Part shown: piece by piece, positions 7,305 to 14,132 of the stretch
Position numbering within the stretch: position 1 is the stretch's first letter
Layout: each line of letters opens with the position of its first letter
Source of the DNA: Candidatus Nealsoniibacteriota bacterium
GTDB taxonomy: Bacteria; Patescibacteriota; Minisyncoccia; Minisyncoccales; JAGMDC01
Direction of reading: 5' to 3'
Assembly: GCA_030643485.1 (NCBI GenBank)
Contig: DAOWLG010000041.1
Span: 1 to 35,009, forward strand
DNA: 35,009 nucleotides
The notes under the pieces: model-generated
What the model saw: only the letters and a program-made list of their open reading frames with translations
Told to the model about the DNA's origin: nothing
Databases searched by the model: none
Translations under genes and position numbers: made by a program

Positions 7305-8936
7305 TTATTCTGTGCTTAGATTATAAATCTGCTTATATATTTCTAAAATTGGCAAAGGAATTGTTTTTACTTTTATTTGATCTATATCTGCAAGGTCGTC
7401 AAAAAATTCTTCATCGCCCCAACTAAAAATATAAATTGTCGTTTGCTTTTTTAATTTTTTGATCATTTCTGTAAATTCATCAAATTTATCTAATTCCTCT
7501 CGAAAATATACTGCAGTGTATTTTTCTTTATTCCCGTCTTCAAATAATTGATAAAACTTATTTTGTTTTACCAGATCTAAAGTATTTTCAGTAATGGCTA
7601 ATAATTCGCCTGCATTATGGGCAAGTTCAATTTTATCATGGTCGGTCGCGTTCAAAATATTGTGTTTGCCAATGAAAGCCGTTTTATAAAATTTTACTCC
7701 GCTTTTGTTTAACTTCACTACTTTTTTAATTCTTGGATAACAAACATCTCTCATTATTTTGTGCTTTTTTCCATTTATAACCTCATCATTGTTGGTGACT
7801 AAAATAAACTGCCTTCGCCCGTCATCTTCTTTATTCAAAATCATAACTGCCTCACCTATTGTTCCTGATCCAGCAAAAAAATCTAAAACTATCGCATTTT
7901 TATTTAATGATAATTTTAATGTTCTCTTAATGAGTGAAAGCGGCTTTTGTGTAGTAAATCCAATGTATTCTTTAGACCCTCCTTGTAAGGCCTTAATCTC
8001 ATCATCTATCCAAATATCAGATAACATTCTCCCATTAGTTTCATTAAGATATTTTTTAAATCTATATTGTCCATTTTTTGTTTTATAAATTCTATTTTTC
8101 TTCCACCACATTTCAAGGGTTTCTTTTTTATACAGCCACTGTTCGATAACTCCATGAAATTCAAAAGATTTTCTTGTCTCGCTTCTTTGTGTTCCTCCAG
8201 CTATAATTGCAACTGTTTGATAAAAACCTTTCCCGTTATTGTCATTATGGACAAAAGATTTTTTGTATTTTTCGTCTATTTCTCCAACAAATTTATTAAG
8301 AAATAATTTTTCTATATTTTTAGCATAGACCAAAATAAATTCGTACTGATTTCCTAATTGATTTGCTTGTGCTTTGGGGCTATTTGTTTTTTTCCAGACG
8401 ATAATATTTACAAAATTAAAAGGATTAAATATCTCATCACATAAAAGTTTTAATTGTGCAAATTCATTATCGTCAATACTAATAAAAATAGCTCCAGATT
8501 CTTTCAATATGTCTTTTGCTAATTCTAATCTCTTCCCCATAAAAGAAAGCCAATAGCTATGTCGGAATGGGTGATCTTTCGGCACTTCTGTGCCATCGGG
8601 ATATTTGTCTAAAATTCTTCTATCTTTGTAACGAAAACCGTCAGAGCCGGTGTTATAGGGCGGATCAATATAGATAACATCAATCTTGCCCTTGTGAGTA
8701 TAATTAAGACAAGTTAAGGCATGATAATTGTCGCCCTCAATTAAAATATGAGTCGGCTTGTCGTCTTTGTTATTTATGGCAAATTTTGGCACTTCTTTAA
8801 GAACAGGTAATTTATTTTCAACATCATCTTCAAAAGCTTCCGGAACATCCATCCAAACTAAACCATAACGCTGTTTTTTGACGGCTTTTTTTAATCTTTC
8901 TATCTCTTTTTTTAATTTCAAAATTTCTTCGGCCAT
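7305..8936 (-). CDS. mod: Type III DNA methyltransferase Mod subunit
   Basis: Mod gives the type III system its sequence specificity and methylates adenine. The order is that of the beta group: DPPYNTGSDGF (motif IV) near residue 92, a central region of about 200 residues that is likely the target recognition domain, then LDFFAGSGTIGEA (AdoMet motif I) near residue 355. The N-terminus contains a short basic coiled-coil-like helix (LKLKKEIERLKKAVKK). The length of 543 residues is typical. A promoter, TTTACA-N17-TATACT, lies just upstream. The recognition sequence cannot be read from the protein. Confidence 0.92.
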   Translation of the reverse strand: MAEEILKLKKEIERLKKAVKKQRYGLVWMDVPEAFEDDVENKLPVLKEVPKFAINNKDDKPTHILIEGDNYHALTCLNYTHKGKIDVIYIDPPYNTGSDGFRYKDRRILDKYPDGTEVPKDHPFRHSYWLSFMGKRLELAKDILKESGAIFISIDDNEFAQLKLLCDEIFNPFNFVNIIVWKKTNSPKAQANQLGNQYEFILVYAKNIEKLFLNKFVGEIDEKYKKSFVHNDNNGKGFYQTVAIIAGGTQRSETRKSFEFHGVIEQWLYKKETLEMWWKKNRIYKTKNGQYRFKKYLNETNGRMLSDIWIDDEIKALQGGSKEYIGFTTQKPLSLIKRTLKLSLNKNAIVLDFFAGSGTIGEAVMILNKEDDGRRQFILVTNNDEVINGKKHKIMRDVCYPRIKKVVKLNKSGVKFYKTAFIGKHNILNATDHDKIELAHNAGELLAITENTLDLVKQNKFYQLFEDGNKEKYTAVYFREELDKFDEFTEMIKKLKKQTTIYIFSWGDEEFFDDLADIDQIKVKTIPLPILEIYKQIYNLSTE

Positions 8937-8969
8937 ATTTATTTCATTAAATCGTCAACTACTATGTAT

Positions 8970-8998
8970 AGTATATCAAAACTTAATAAAAGTGTAAA
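8970..8998 (-). promoter_or_regulatory. Promoter of the mod-res-abi operon
   Basis: On the minus strand TTTACA (complement of 8993-8998), a 17-base spacer and TATACT (8970-8975) lie about 33 bases before the mod ATG. No terminator separates mod, res and abi, so one transcript is likely. Confidence 0.6.
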
Positions 8999-9005
8999 TC
9001 AGAAA

Positions 9006-10604
9006 TCAGCGGTTTGAACAAAGATAATCTTTGTAATTTCCTAAATATTCCTTTAGGTTTTTGTTTTTAATCTCCCAAATCTTGTTGCACACTTTATTAA
9101 GGATATAGCGGTCATGAGAAACCAAAAGAATCGCGCCTTTGTATTCTTTCAGCATATTAGTCACAATTTCTTTGCTCGGAAGGTCTAAATGATTTGTCGG
9201 CTCGTCTAACACAAGGAAATCTGACTTTTGCAATATCAATTCAGCTAAAGCTACTCTTGCGCGTTCTCCCCCGCTCAACTGGTCAATTCTCTTGTTAGTT
9301 TCGTTTTGCGTGAACAAAAGACAGCCCAAAACATTTCTAATTTTTTCTTCATCTGGTATTGTTTTAGACGCTACTTCCTCTAATATAGTTTTTTCCGGGT
9401 CCAATTCCTCGTGCGCTTGCGCGTAATAACCGATTTTTAGTCCCTGCCCCAACACTAATTGAAAATTTTCAATTAGTGTGGGGGCTTGCCCTATTTTTAC
9501 CATTCCAGAAACTTTATTGTTCTTGTCTATAATGGTTTTTAACAAAGTTGACTTCCCCGCGCCATTATCACCTATAATTCCGATTTTATCTCCCCAGTTC
9601 ACCTCTATTCTGCCTTGCGCCTCAAACAAGCGCGATTGTCCGTTGTTGATAATCAAATCATTTATCTCTAATACCTTTGTACGGGTCTTTTCTATGTTGT
9701 CAAAAGTAATTTTGATATCCTTGCTTGTTTTCGGGTTTTCTAACTGTTCTATTTTCGCTAATTGTTTAATCCTGCCTTGAACCTGGCCCGCTATTGCCGC
9801 CTTATATCTGAAACGGTCAATAAATACCTGTTGTTTCTTAAAATACTTTTGCTGATTTTTGTAATTTTTTTCTTGTATTTCAACGCGTTTTTCTTTTTCT
9901 TTTATGTATTCAGAATAAGGGCAGTAATACTTCTGCAGCCCTTGTTTTGTCAGTTCAAATGTCTTGCCGCACATCTTATCTAAAAATAATCTATCGTGAG
10001 ACACGCATATTATTGTCTTATTCCAATTCAACAAAAATTGTTCCAGCCATTCTATTGTTCTTAAATCAAGATGGTTTGTCGGTTCGTCTAAAATCAATAA
10101 ATTTGGTTTAGAAACCAAAATCTTAGCAATCGCTAATTTTGTCCGTTCTCCGCCGCTTAATGTTTTAATTTCTCTTTGCCAAAATTGCTCTGAAAAACCA
10201 AAACTTTCTAAAAGATTTTGCACTAATCCTTTGTAGCGATGGCTATCCAATTTTATTGCTTCCGTATTAACTAAACGCATTTCTTGTAAAAGCGTGTTTT
10301 GAAGAGATTTCCAATGCGTCTCTTGCGGCAGATATCCTATTTTTAGATTTTTGTTTTTAATGATATTCCCTTGGTCTGCTTCCTCTATTCCTATAATTAT
10401 TTTCAAAAGCGCGCTTTTGCCTATTCCATTTGCTCCAACAATAGCGATTCTATCATTGGAATTTAATGTTAAATCAACACCTGAAAACAGCTCCTTTGCT
10501 TCATAGGATTTTGAAATATCGCGAAGAACCAATAAAGGATTTTTAATTTTCCCTAATGAATTCTCGCAAAAAAATCTTGGAATTTCTATTTTATTTTTGT
10601 TCAT
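9006..10604 (-). CDS. ABC-F family ribosome-associated ATPase
   Basis: ABC-F proteins have two ATPase domains and no membrane part; they act in the ribosomal E site as translation factors or as antibiotic-resistance proteins. The first domain shows GANGIGKSA, LSGGERTKLA and LLILDEPTNHLD; the second shows GDNGAGKST, LSGGERARVA and FLVLDEPTNHLD. A basic, lysine-rich linker lies between them near residues 220-290, the position of the P-site tRNA interaction motif. There are 532 residues. The leader upstream contains a consensus promoter, a 16-codon uORF and a terminator hairpin, the arrangement known for drug-inducible ABC-F genes. Subfamily (EttA, Uup or resistance type) cannot be settled by eye. 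Confidence 0.9.
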   Translation of the reverse strand: MNKNKIEIPRFFCENSLGKIKNPLLVLRDISKSYEAKELFSGVDLTLNSNDRIAIVGANGIGKSALLKIIIGIEEADQGNIIKNKNLKIGYLPQETHWKSLQNTLLQEMRLVNTEAIKLDSHRYKGLVQNLLESFGFSEQFWQREIKTLSGGERTKLAIAKILVSKPNLLILDEPTNHLDLRTIEWLEQFLLNWNKTIICVSHDRLFLDKMCGKTFELTKQGLQKYYCPYSEYIKEKEKRVEIQEKNYKNQQKYFKKQQVFIDRFRYKAAIAGQVQGRIKQLAKIEQLENPKTSKDIKITFDNIEKTRTKVLEINDLIINNGQSRLFEAQGRIEVNWGDKIGIIGDNGAGKSTLLKTIIDKNNKVSGMVKIGQAPTLIENFQLVLGQGLKIGYYAQAHEELDPEKTILEEVASKTIPDEEKIRNVLGCLLFTQNETNKRIDQLSGGERARVALAELILQKSDFLVLDEPTNHLDLPSKEIVTNMLKEYKGAILLVSHDRYILNKVCNKIWEIKNKNLKEYLGNYKDYLCSNR

Positions 10605-10614
10605 ATTTATTCAT

Positions 10615-10700
10615 AAAAAAAACAGGGATTAAGTAATTAATACTATACAAAAGCCAAAAATATAGTCGTTTTCGGCTATTTGTAGACAATTATTTCCCTG
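10615..10700 (-). terminator. Leader terminator (attenuator) of the ABC-F gene
   Basis: On the minus strand the leader folds with CAGGGA (10695-10700) against TCCCTG (10623-10628). Further in, CTACAAATAGCC opposes GGCTTTTGTATAG. A run of eight T (10615-10622) follows directly, ten bases before the ABC-F ATG. A transcript stopping here would not include the gene. The 5' arm begins immediately after the uORF stop codon, so a ribosome held at the end of the uORF would block the hairpin. Confidence 0.75.
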
Positions 10701-10751
10701 CTAAATCGTCCTTGTATATTCTATTTCTATTGTTTGAACAAAACTTTTCAT
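10701..10751 (-). CDS. Putative 16-residue leader peptide (uORF) of the ABC-F gene
   Basis: The ATG at 10751 opens the reading frame MKSFVQTIEIEYTRTI and stops with TAG at 10701-10703, directly against the 5' arm of the terminator stem. The -10 hexamer TAATAT ends 8 bases before this ATG, so the uORF would be translated from a leaderless or nearly leaderless mRNA. It is too short for the ORF track. The likely role is ribosome-mediated attenuation. Confidence 0.65.
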   Translation of the reverse strand: MKSFVQTIEIEYTRTI

Positions 10752-10759
10752 TATTATTC

Positions 10760-10787
10760 ATATTACGCAAATTAAAAATTATGTCAA
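10760..10787 (-). promoter_or_regulatory. Promoter of the ABC-F leader
   Basis: On the minus strand TTGACA (complement of 10782-10787), a 16-base spacer and TAATAT (10760-10765) are nearly perfect sigma70-type elements. The -35 hexamer is one half of the mirrored ATGTCAA/TTGACAT repeat shared with the hicBA promoter. Confidence 0.8.
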
Positions 10788-10798
10788 TCTCAACAGGG

Positions 10799-10827
10799 TT
10801 GACATAAATTTTGAAAAAGAATATGAT
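10799..10827 (+). promoter_or_regulatory. Promoter of hicBA
   Basis: TTGACA (10799-10804), a 17-base spacer and TATGAT (10822-10827) precede the hicB ATG by 27 bases. It diverges from the ABC-F promoter. The two -35 hexamers lie in a perfect inverted repeat, ATGTCAA-N11-TTGACAT (10781-10805), a plausible shared operator. Confidence 0.8.
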
Positions 10828-10854
10828 TAAAAAAGATGATAACTAAATAAAAAT

Positions 10855-11112
10855 ATGCTTACTAATTACATTTCTCAAAAATTAGCGATAGCTCGCTATA
10901 AAATTTTAGAAGATGGAACTTATTTTGGTGAAATTCCCGGACTTCAGGGCGTTTGGGCTTCGGAAAAAACTCTGGAAAAGTGCAGAATAACTCTTTGCGA
11001 GGTTTTAGAAGAATGGCTCATTCTAAAATTACAAGACGGAGATAAAATTCCGGAATTTTCAATTAAAATTAACCATAAAGTTAAACAAATATCTATACCT
11101 GTATATGCCTAA
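10855..11112 (+). CDS. hicB: HicB-like antitoxin
   Basis: HicB neutralises the RNase HicA. The sequence DGTYFGEIPGLQGVWA, then TLEKCR, EVLEEW and GDKIP follows the HicB partial RNase H-like fold. At 85 residues it stops before the C-terminal DNA-binding domain (HTH or ribbon-helix-helix) present in longer HicBs, so autorepression by HicB alone is doubtful. It overlaps hicA by 8 bases and the pair reads from a consensus promoter. The order antitoxin then toxin is the reverse of the E. coli hicAB order but common elsewhere. Confidence 0.9.
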   Translation: MLTNYISQKLAIARYKILEDGTYFGEIPGLQGVWASEKTLEKCRITLCEVLEEWLILKLQDGDKIPEFSIKINHKVKQISIPVYA

Positions 11113-11317
11113 AAATATCTCATGGAGAAAATTAGTCCAAAATTTCAGAAAATTAGGCTTTGAAGGACCTTATAGTGGCGGTAGACATCAATTTATGAAA
11201 AAAGGTTCTCTTAAAATTCACATACCGTCTAAACATAAAAATAATATTAGCGTTGGATTAGTTAATGAAATTTTAAAACAAGCAGAAATAAGCAAGGAAG
11301 AATGGGACAACCTTTAA
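11105..11317 (+). CDS. hicA: HicA-like mRNA interferase toxin
   Basis: HicA is a small double-stranded-RNA-binding-like RNase that cleaves mRNA and tmRNA. The 70-residue product has the expected order: LVQNFRKLGF, GGRHQFM with the catalytic histidine position, IHIPSKHKN, and a final EILKQAEISKEEW helix. Length is typical. It is co-transcribed with hicB and followed within 35 bases by an intrinsic terminator. Confidence 0.92.
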   Translation: MPKNISWRKLVQNFRKLGFEGPYSGGRHQFMKKGSLKIHIPSKHKNNISVGLVNEILKQAEISKEEWDNL

Positions 11318-11348
11318 CTCATAAAAAAAATTTGAGAAAATTCCTTTA

Positions 11349-11372
11349 CCGAGAACTACTCTCGGATTTTTT
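11349..11372 (+). terminator. Intrinsic terminator of hicBA
   Basis: CCGAGA (11349-11354), loop actac and TCTCGG (11360-11365) are followed by ATTTTTTT. The same core stem appears in the terminator next to tRNA-Gln. Confidence 0.85.
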
Positions 11373-11378
11373 TAAATT

Positions 11379-12326
11379 TTAATCTAATTGTTTTATGTAG
11401 TTTCTAAATGCTTTTTCTAATTTAACCATAATTTCAATCATTTTTTCTTGTATTTCATCCCATTTTTCTTTATTTTTTAATCCTATCTCTTCAAAATCTA
11501 CAGAAATTCTTGAAGCCCTCCTGTTGTCAAGTCGTTCCCACTTTATCTTACTGCTAAACTCTTTTTCAATTTTATCTTTATGTTTAAATAATTTGTCGAA
11601 ACGAATTTTATTGATATTTGGCTCTTCAAATTCTTTTCCTCTATCAAAGTATATCTCACAACTCGCATATTTGTTGGTAATAACATAACTATAACTAATA
11701 CCTGATACGCCTGCACCTGTACTAATCCAATAACGTGCACTTGGCGAAGTATTTGCATGTAATTTTGTTTTTCCTTTAGCTTTATCTAAAAGTTGCGTCC
11801 AAAACTCTTTCATTAAAATATGTCGTTCAGCATATTCTTTTTTTTCCGCGCCTATTTGTTTTGATTCTCTACTTGGTCTCTTGATTATCGTAAATAAAGG
11901 CGCGGCTAAAGTTTGTGATTCTATTTTAATCGCCTCTATTTTTATCAAATAAAAAGAAATATCATCTGGGGTTGTTTCGTTCAGCCATTCAATCGCCTTG
12001 GTATGTTCTTCTGTTGGTTTGCTTGTTATCCATATGGCAGTATTGGCTTCAAGATTAGTCAAATAAGTAATAACTTTGCCGAGATGGTCGTGGTCTGTTT
12101 TTTCTAATTGATTTTCTATTATTACTTTTTTACCAAAATTATCCTCACCAAATAAGTCAACCTTAAATGGACCAACTTTTTCTTCTCTAGACTCTATAGA
12201 TATGTCAATATCTAATACTTCGTTAAGGTATTCTATATTTTTTTCTAACCATCTTGTAAAATCTTTATCCTCTTTTTTCCAAAGTTCTCTTAAAGAAACT
12301 TTTTTTATTTTTCCAATTGATGTCAT
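11379..12326 (-). CDS. DUF4268-type PD-(D/E)XK-like protein
   Basis: The N-terminal half (FTRWLEKNIEYLNEVL, then VDLFGEDNFGKKVIIENQLEKTDHDHLGKVITYL) fits the nuclease-like fold that precedes DUF4268: the motif is D-x(n)-IENQ rather than E-x-K. The C-terminal half (LLDKAKGKTKLHANTSP.. RYWISTGAG.. YSYVI) fits DUF4268. The track starts at a TTG (12428); the ATG at 12326 (MTSIGKIKKVSL) gives 315 residues and a proper family start. Function is not established; such proteins often sit among defence genes, as here. A minus-strand -10 TATAAT sits within the palindromic site shared with the small RNA promoter. Confidence 0.7.
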   Translation of the reverse strand: MTSIGKIKKVSLRELWKKEDKDFTRWLEKNIEYLNEVLDIDISIESREEKVGPFKVDLFGEDNFGKKVIIENQLEKTDHDHLGKVITYLTNLEANTAIWITSKPTEEHTKAIEWLNETTPDDISFYLIKIEAIKIESQTLAAPLFTIIKRPSRESKQIGAEKKEYAERHILMKEFWTQLLDKAKGKTKLHANTSPSARYWISTGAGVSGISYSYVITNKYASCEIYFDRGKEFEEPNINKIRFDKLFKHKDKIEKEFSSKIKWERLDNRRASRISVDFEEIGLKNKEKWDEIQEKMIEIMVKLEKAFRNYIKQLD

Positions 12327-12372
12327 AATTATGTTATTTAGCGCGGCGTTCGCGCCATCTAATTCAAACCTA

Positions 12373-12400
12373 TTGACAAAAATTTTGAGGTTGCTATAAT
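12373..12400 (+). promoter_or_regulatory. Promoter of the small RNA, with palindromic bidirectional -10
   Basis: TTGACA (12373-12378), a 16-base spacer and TATAAT (12395-12400) form a perfect promoter on the plus strand. The -10 is half of the palindrome CTATAAT-g-ATTATAG (12394-12408), so the minus strand also reads TATAAT, with TTGTCC 15 bases upstream of it. That could serve the DUF4268 gene. Confidence 0.8.
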
Positions 12401-12406
12401 GATTAT

Positions 12407-12506
12407 AGAAACAAGGCATCGGGGACAAATCTCCGTGTGAGAAAGTTCTGATTTTTCAGGACTACCCGGTAACCTGACCACCCACAAGCTGGGTGGTTAT
12501 TTTTTT
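12407..12506 (+). ncRNA. Putative small RNA convergent with the DUF3800 gene
   Basis: An unannotated transcript of about 100 nt is predicted by a perfect promoter (12373-12400) and a strong terminator, ACCACCCA-caagc-TGGGTGGT then TATTTTTTT (12477-12506). Between them I can fold CGGGGA-caaa-TCTCCG (12420-12435) and AGTTCTGA-tttt-TCAGGACT, plus an alternative pairing of ATCGGG with CCCGGT. No convincing ORF lies within. It matches none of the RNA families I know (6S, SRP, tmRNA, common riboswitches). Its 3' end is antisense to the last codons of the DUF3800 gene. Confidence 0.65.
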
Positions 12507-13019
12507 ACTGGCTAATTTATATAATTCTTTTGCTTTAGTATTGCTTGTGTCATTCCAATAAGCCCTAATCAAACCTGCATAAGCATCGGCTAACCTCAAA
12601 CAAGGAAATGCTTTATCGTCACCGGTTCTTATTTTTTTAACTGAAATTCCGCGATTTCGTAAAATCTTTTTCAGTCGCAACGCATACCATTTTGGCTTTT
12701 TGCCATCTATAACTATTTTTCTAATTTTCCTCTCTATTAACAAGGATTTGAGCGCTTCTTCAAAACTATCTTCGCTAAAAGGATTTTTGATTATTGCTGC
12801 TTTAACTGAAAAATTTTCTTTGATTAGAGCCTTGATAAAATTAAATCTAATTTTCCAAATATGCCGTGGCCAATGAAAGCTCGTTATTTTCAACATTTTT
12901 TCTGTATTTAATATCGCCTTTTCAATATTTTCTATATCTTCAATCATAACATAAACCAATGCCACTGAAGACTGGCCGTCTTTTTTATGAACCCCTGATT
13001 CATCAATAAAAATTAACAT
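12462..13019 (-). CDS. DUF3800 protein (RNase H-like fold)
   Basis: The protein starts with MLIFIDESGVHK, the hallmark D-E-S-G strand of DUF3800. It has a second acidic strand (IRKIVIDGKKP) and a final RLADAYAGL, giving the spaced acidic residues of an RNase H/transposase-like fold. The last residues (ITTQLVGGQVTG) are encoded within the small-RNA terminator hairpin on the other strand. The gene begins 8 bases after the secF stop, so it is the last gene of the htrA-secD-secF unit. The family's biochemical role is unknown; nuclease activity is an inference from the fold. Confidence 0.8.
   Translation of the reverse strand: MLIFIDESGVHKKDGQSSVALVYVMIEDIENIEKAILNTEKMLKITSFHWPRHIWKIRFNFIKALIKENFSVKAAIIKNPFSEDSFEEALKSLLIERKIRKIVIDGKKPKWYALRLKKILRNRGISVKKIRTGDDKAFPCLRLADAYAGLIRAYWNDTSNTKAKELYKLASKKITTQLVGGQVTG
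12477..12506 (+). terminator. Terminator of the small RNA
   Basis: The eight-base-pair stem ACCACCCA/TGGGTGGT with a five-base loop is followed by TATTTTTTT. On the opposite strand the hairpin lies inside the final codons of the DUF3800 gene (reading TTQLVGG). Confidence 0.85.
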
Positions 13020-13027
13020 AATTTTTA

Positions 13028-13927
13028 TTATTTGCTACGGCGTTCGCGGCGTCTGATCCAGGCGACTAAAATTGGGCTTGCCAAGAACATTGAAGAATAG
13101 GTTCCGGCGGTAATACCGATAATGAGCGCTAGAGCAAAATATCTCAGGGTTTCACCGCCGAAAAAGAAAATAGCCATTAGAACAAATAAAGTGGTTAAAG
13201 AAGTATTAACGGAACGGGTAAGCGTCTGACGCAATGATATGTTCACGATTTGTTCTAATGAAGCGCTTTTTGTTTTTATTAAATTCTCCCTTACCCTATC
13301 AAACACAACAACAGTATTATTAACTGAATAGCCCAAAACAGTTAACAACGCTACAATAACCGGAATAGAAATTTCTACTCCTTGATATTTTCCTAAAATA
13401 GAGAAAACTCCCAAAGGAATTATCACATCATGCCCCAACGCAACTAATGTCGCAAGGCCGTACTGCCAACTTTTTATAGGTATATAGACCTTCCTAAAAG
13501 CAAAAGTAACATATAAGACAATAGCCAAAAGAGACAAAATAATAATAAATTTGGTTTTTTGTTTTAACTCCTCGCCAATAACCGGCCCGATCGATTCAAA
13601 CCGCTGCTCTTCCAATTTATAATCCTCACCAAGTTTTTGAAGAACCTCCTGATGTTTGTCTTCGCTAAGCTCCTTCATTCTCAAAATTATTGTTCTTTCT
13701 TTGCTCGGCTGAATTACTATGTTTCCTAAATCAATTTCAGATAAAATTTCTTTTATTTCTTCAGTAGATGACCTTGTGTCTTGATATTCTATTTCCAAAA
13801 TACTTCCACCAGTGAACTCAATACTCGGCTTCAAACCGAAAATCGCAAGACAAACCAAACTGCCTATTATCATAATAGATGAGAATATAAAATATACTTT
13901 ACGGTATTTGAGAAAAGAAATGTTCAT
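13028..13927 (-). CDS. secF: Protein translocase subunit SecF
   Basis: SecF with SecD uses the proton-motive force to complete protein export through SecYEG. The sequence has one N-terminal membrane helix, the periplasmic signature EFTGGSILEIEY, and five further hydrophobic segments including YSVNNTVVVFDRVREN and SVNTSLTTL. The track start at 13960 is a TTG inside repeat sequence; the ATG at 13927 (MNISFLKYRK) is the natural start, giving 299 residues. secD lies upstream across a 205-base gap filled with simple repeats. Confidence 0.93.
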   Translation of the reverse strand: MNISFLKYRKVYFIFSSIMIIGSLVCLAIFGLKPSIEFTGGSILEIEYQDTRSSTEEIKEILSEIDLGNIVIQPSKERTIILRMKELSEDKHQEVLQKLGEDYKLEEQRFESIGPVIGEELKQKTKFIIILSLLAIVLYVTFAFRKVYIPIKSWQYGLATLVALGHDVIIPLGVFSILGKYQGVEISIPVIVALLTVLGYSVNNTVVVFDRVRENLIKTKSASLEQIVNISLRQTLTRSVNTSLTTLFVLMAIFFFGGETLRYFALALIIGITAGTYSSMFLASPILVAWIRRRERRSK

Positions 13928-13939
13928 AAAAATTTCAAG

Positions 13940-14085
13940 GTTATAATTTTCAATTATCAATTTTCAATTATCAATCAATTATCAAATTCCAATTTTCAAA
14001 CAAATTAATTAATTTTATTCATTGAAAATTGAAGAATTGAAAATTCATTGAAAATTGGTCATTGAAAATTGAAAATTTTAAGCCA
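13940..14085. repeat. Degenerate ATTGAAAATTG-type repeat array between secD and secF
   Basis: The gap contains repeated variants of TTTTCAATTATCAA on one side and ATTGAAAATTG on the other, so the whole can fold back as a long AT-rich hairpin. The same word family (ATTGATAATTGATAATT) appears in frame inside comEC at 21810-21855. I see no promoter or gene here. Confidence 0.65.
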
Positions 14086-14132
14086 TGATTCGGGCATTGT
14101 CATATAACAATCTATGACCTTATTTCGGCAAC

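Noticed and set aside
12407-12506. Small RNA as 6S RNA, SRP RNA or a known riboswitch
   Set aside because: No closing helix with a central bubble, no SRP apical motif, and no riboswitch core I recognise; it also ends in its own terminator with no gene downstream on the plus strand.
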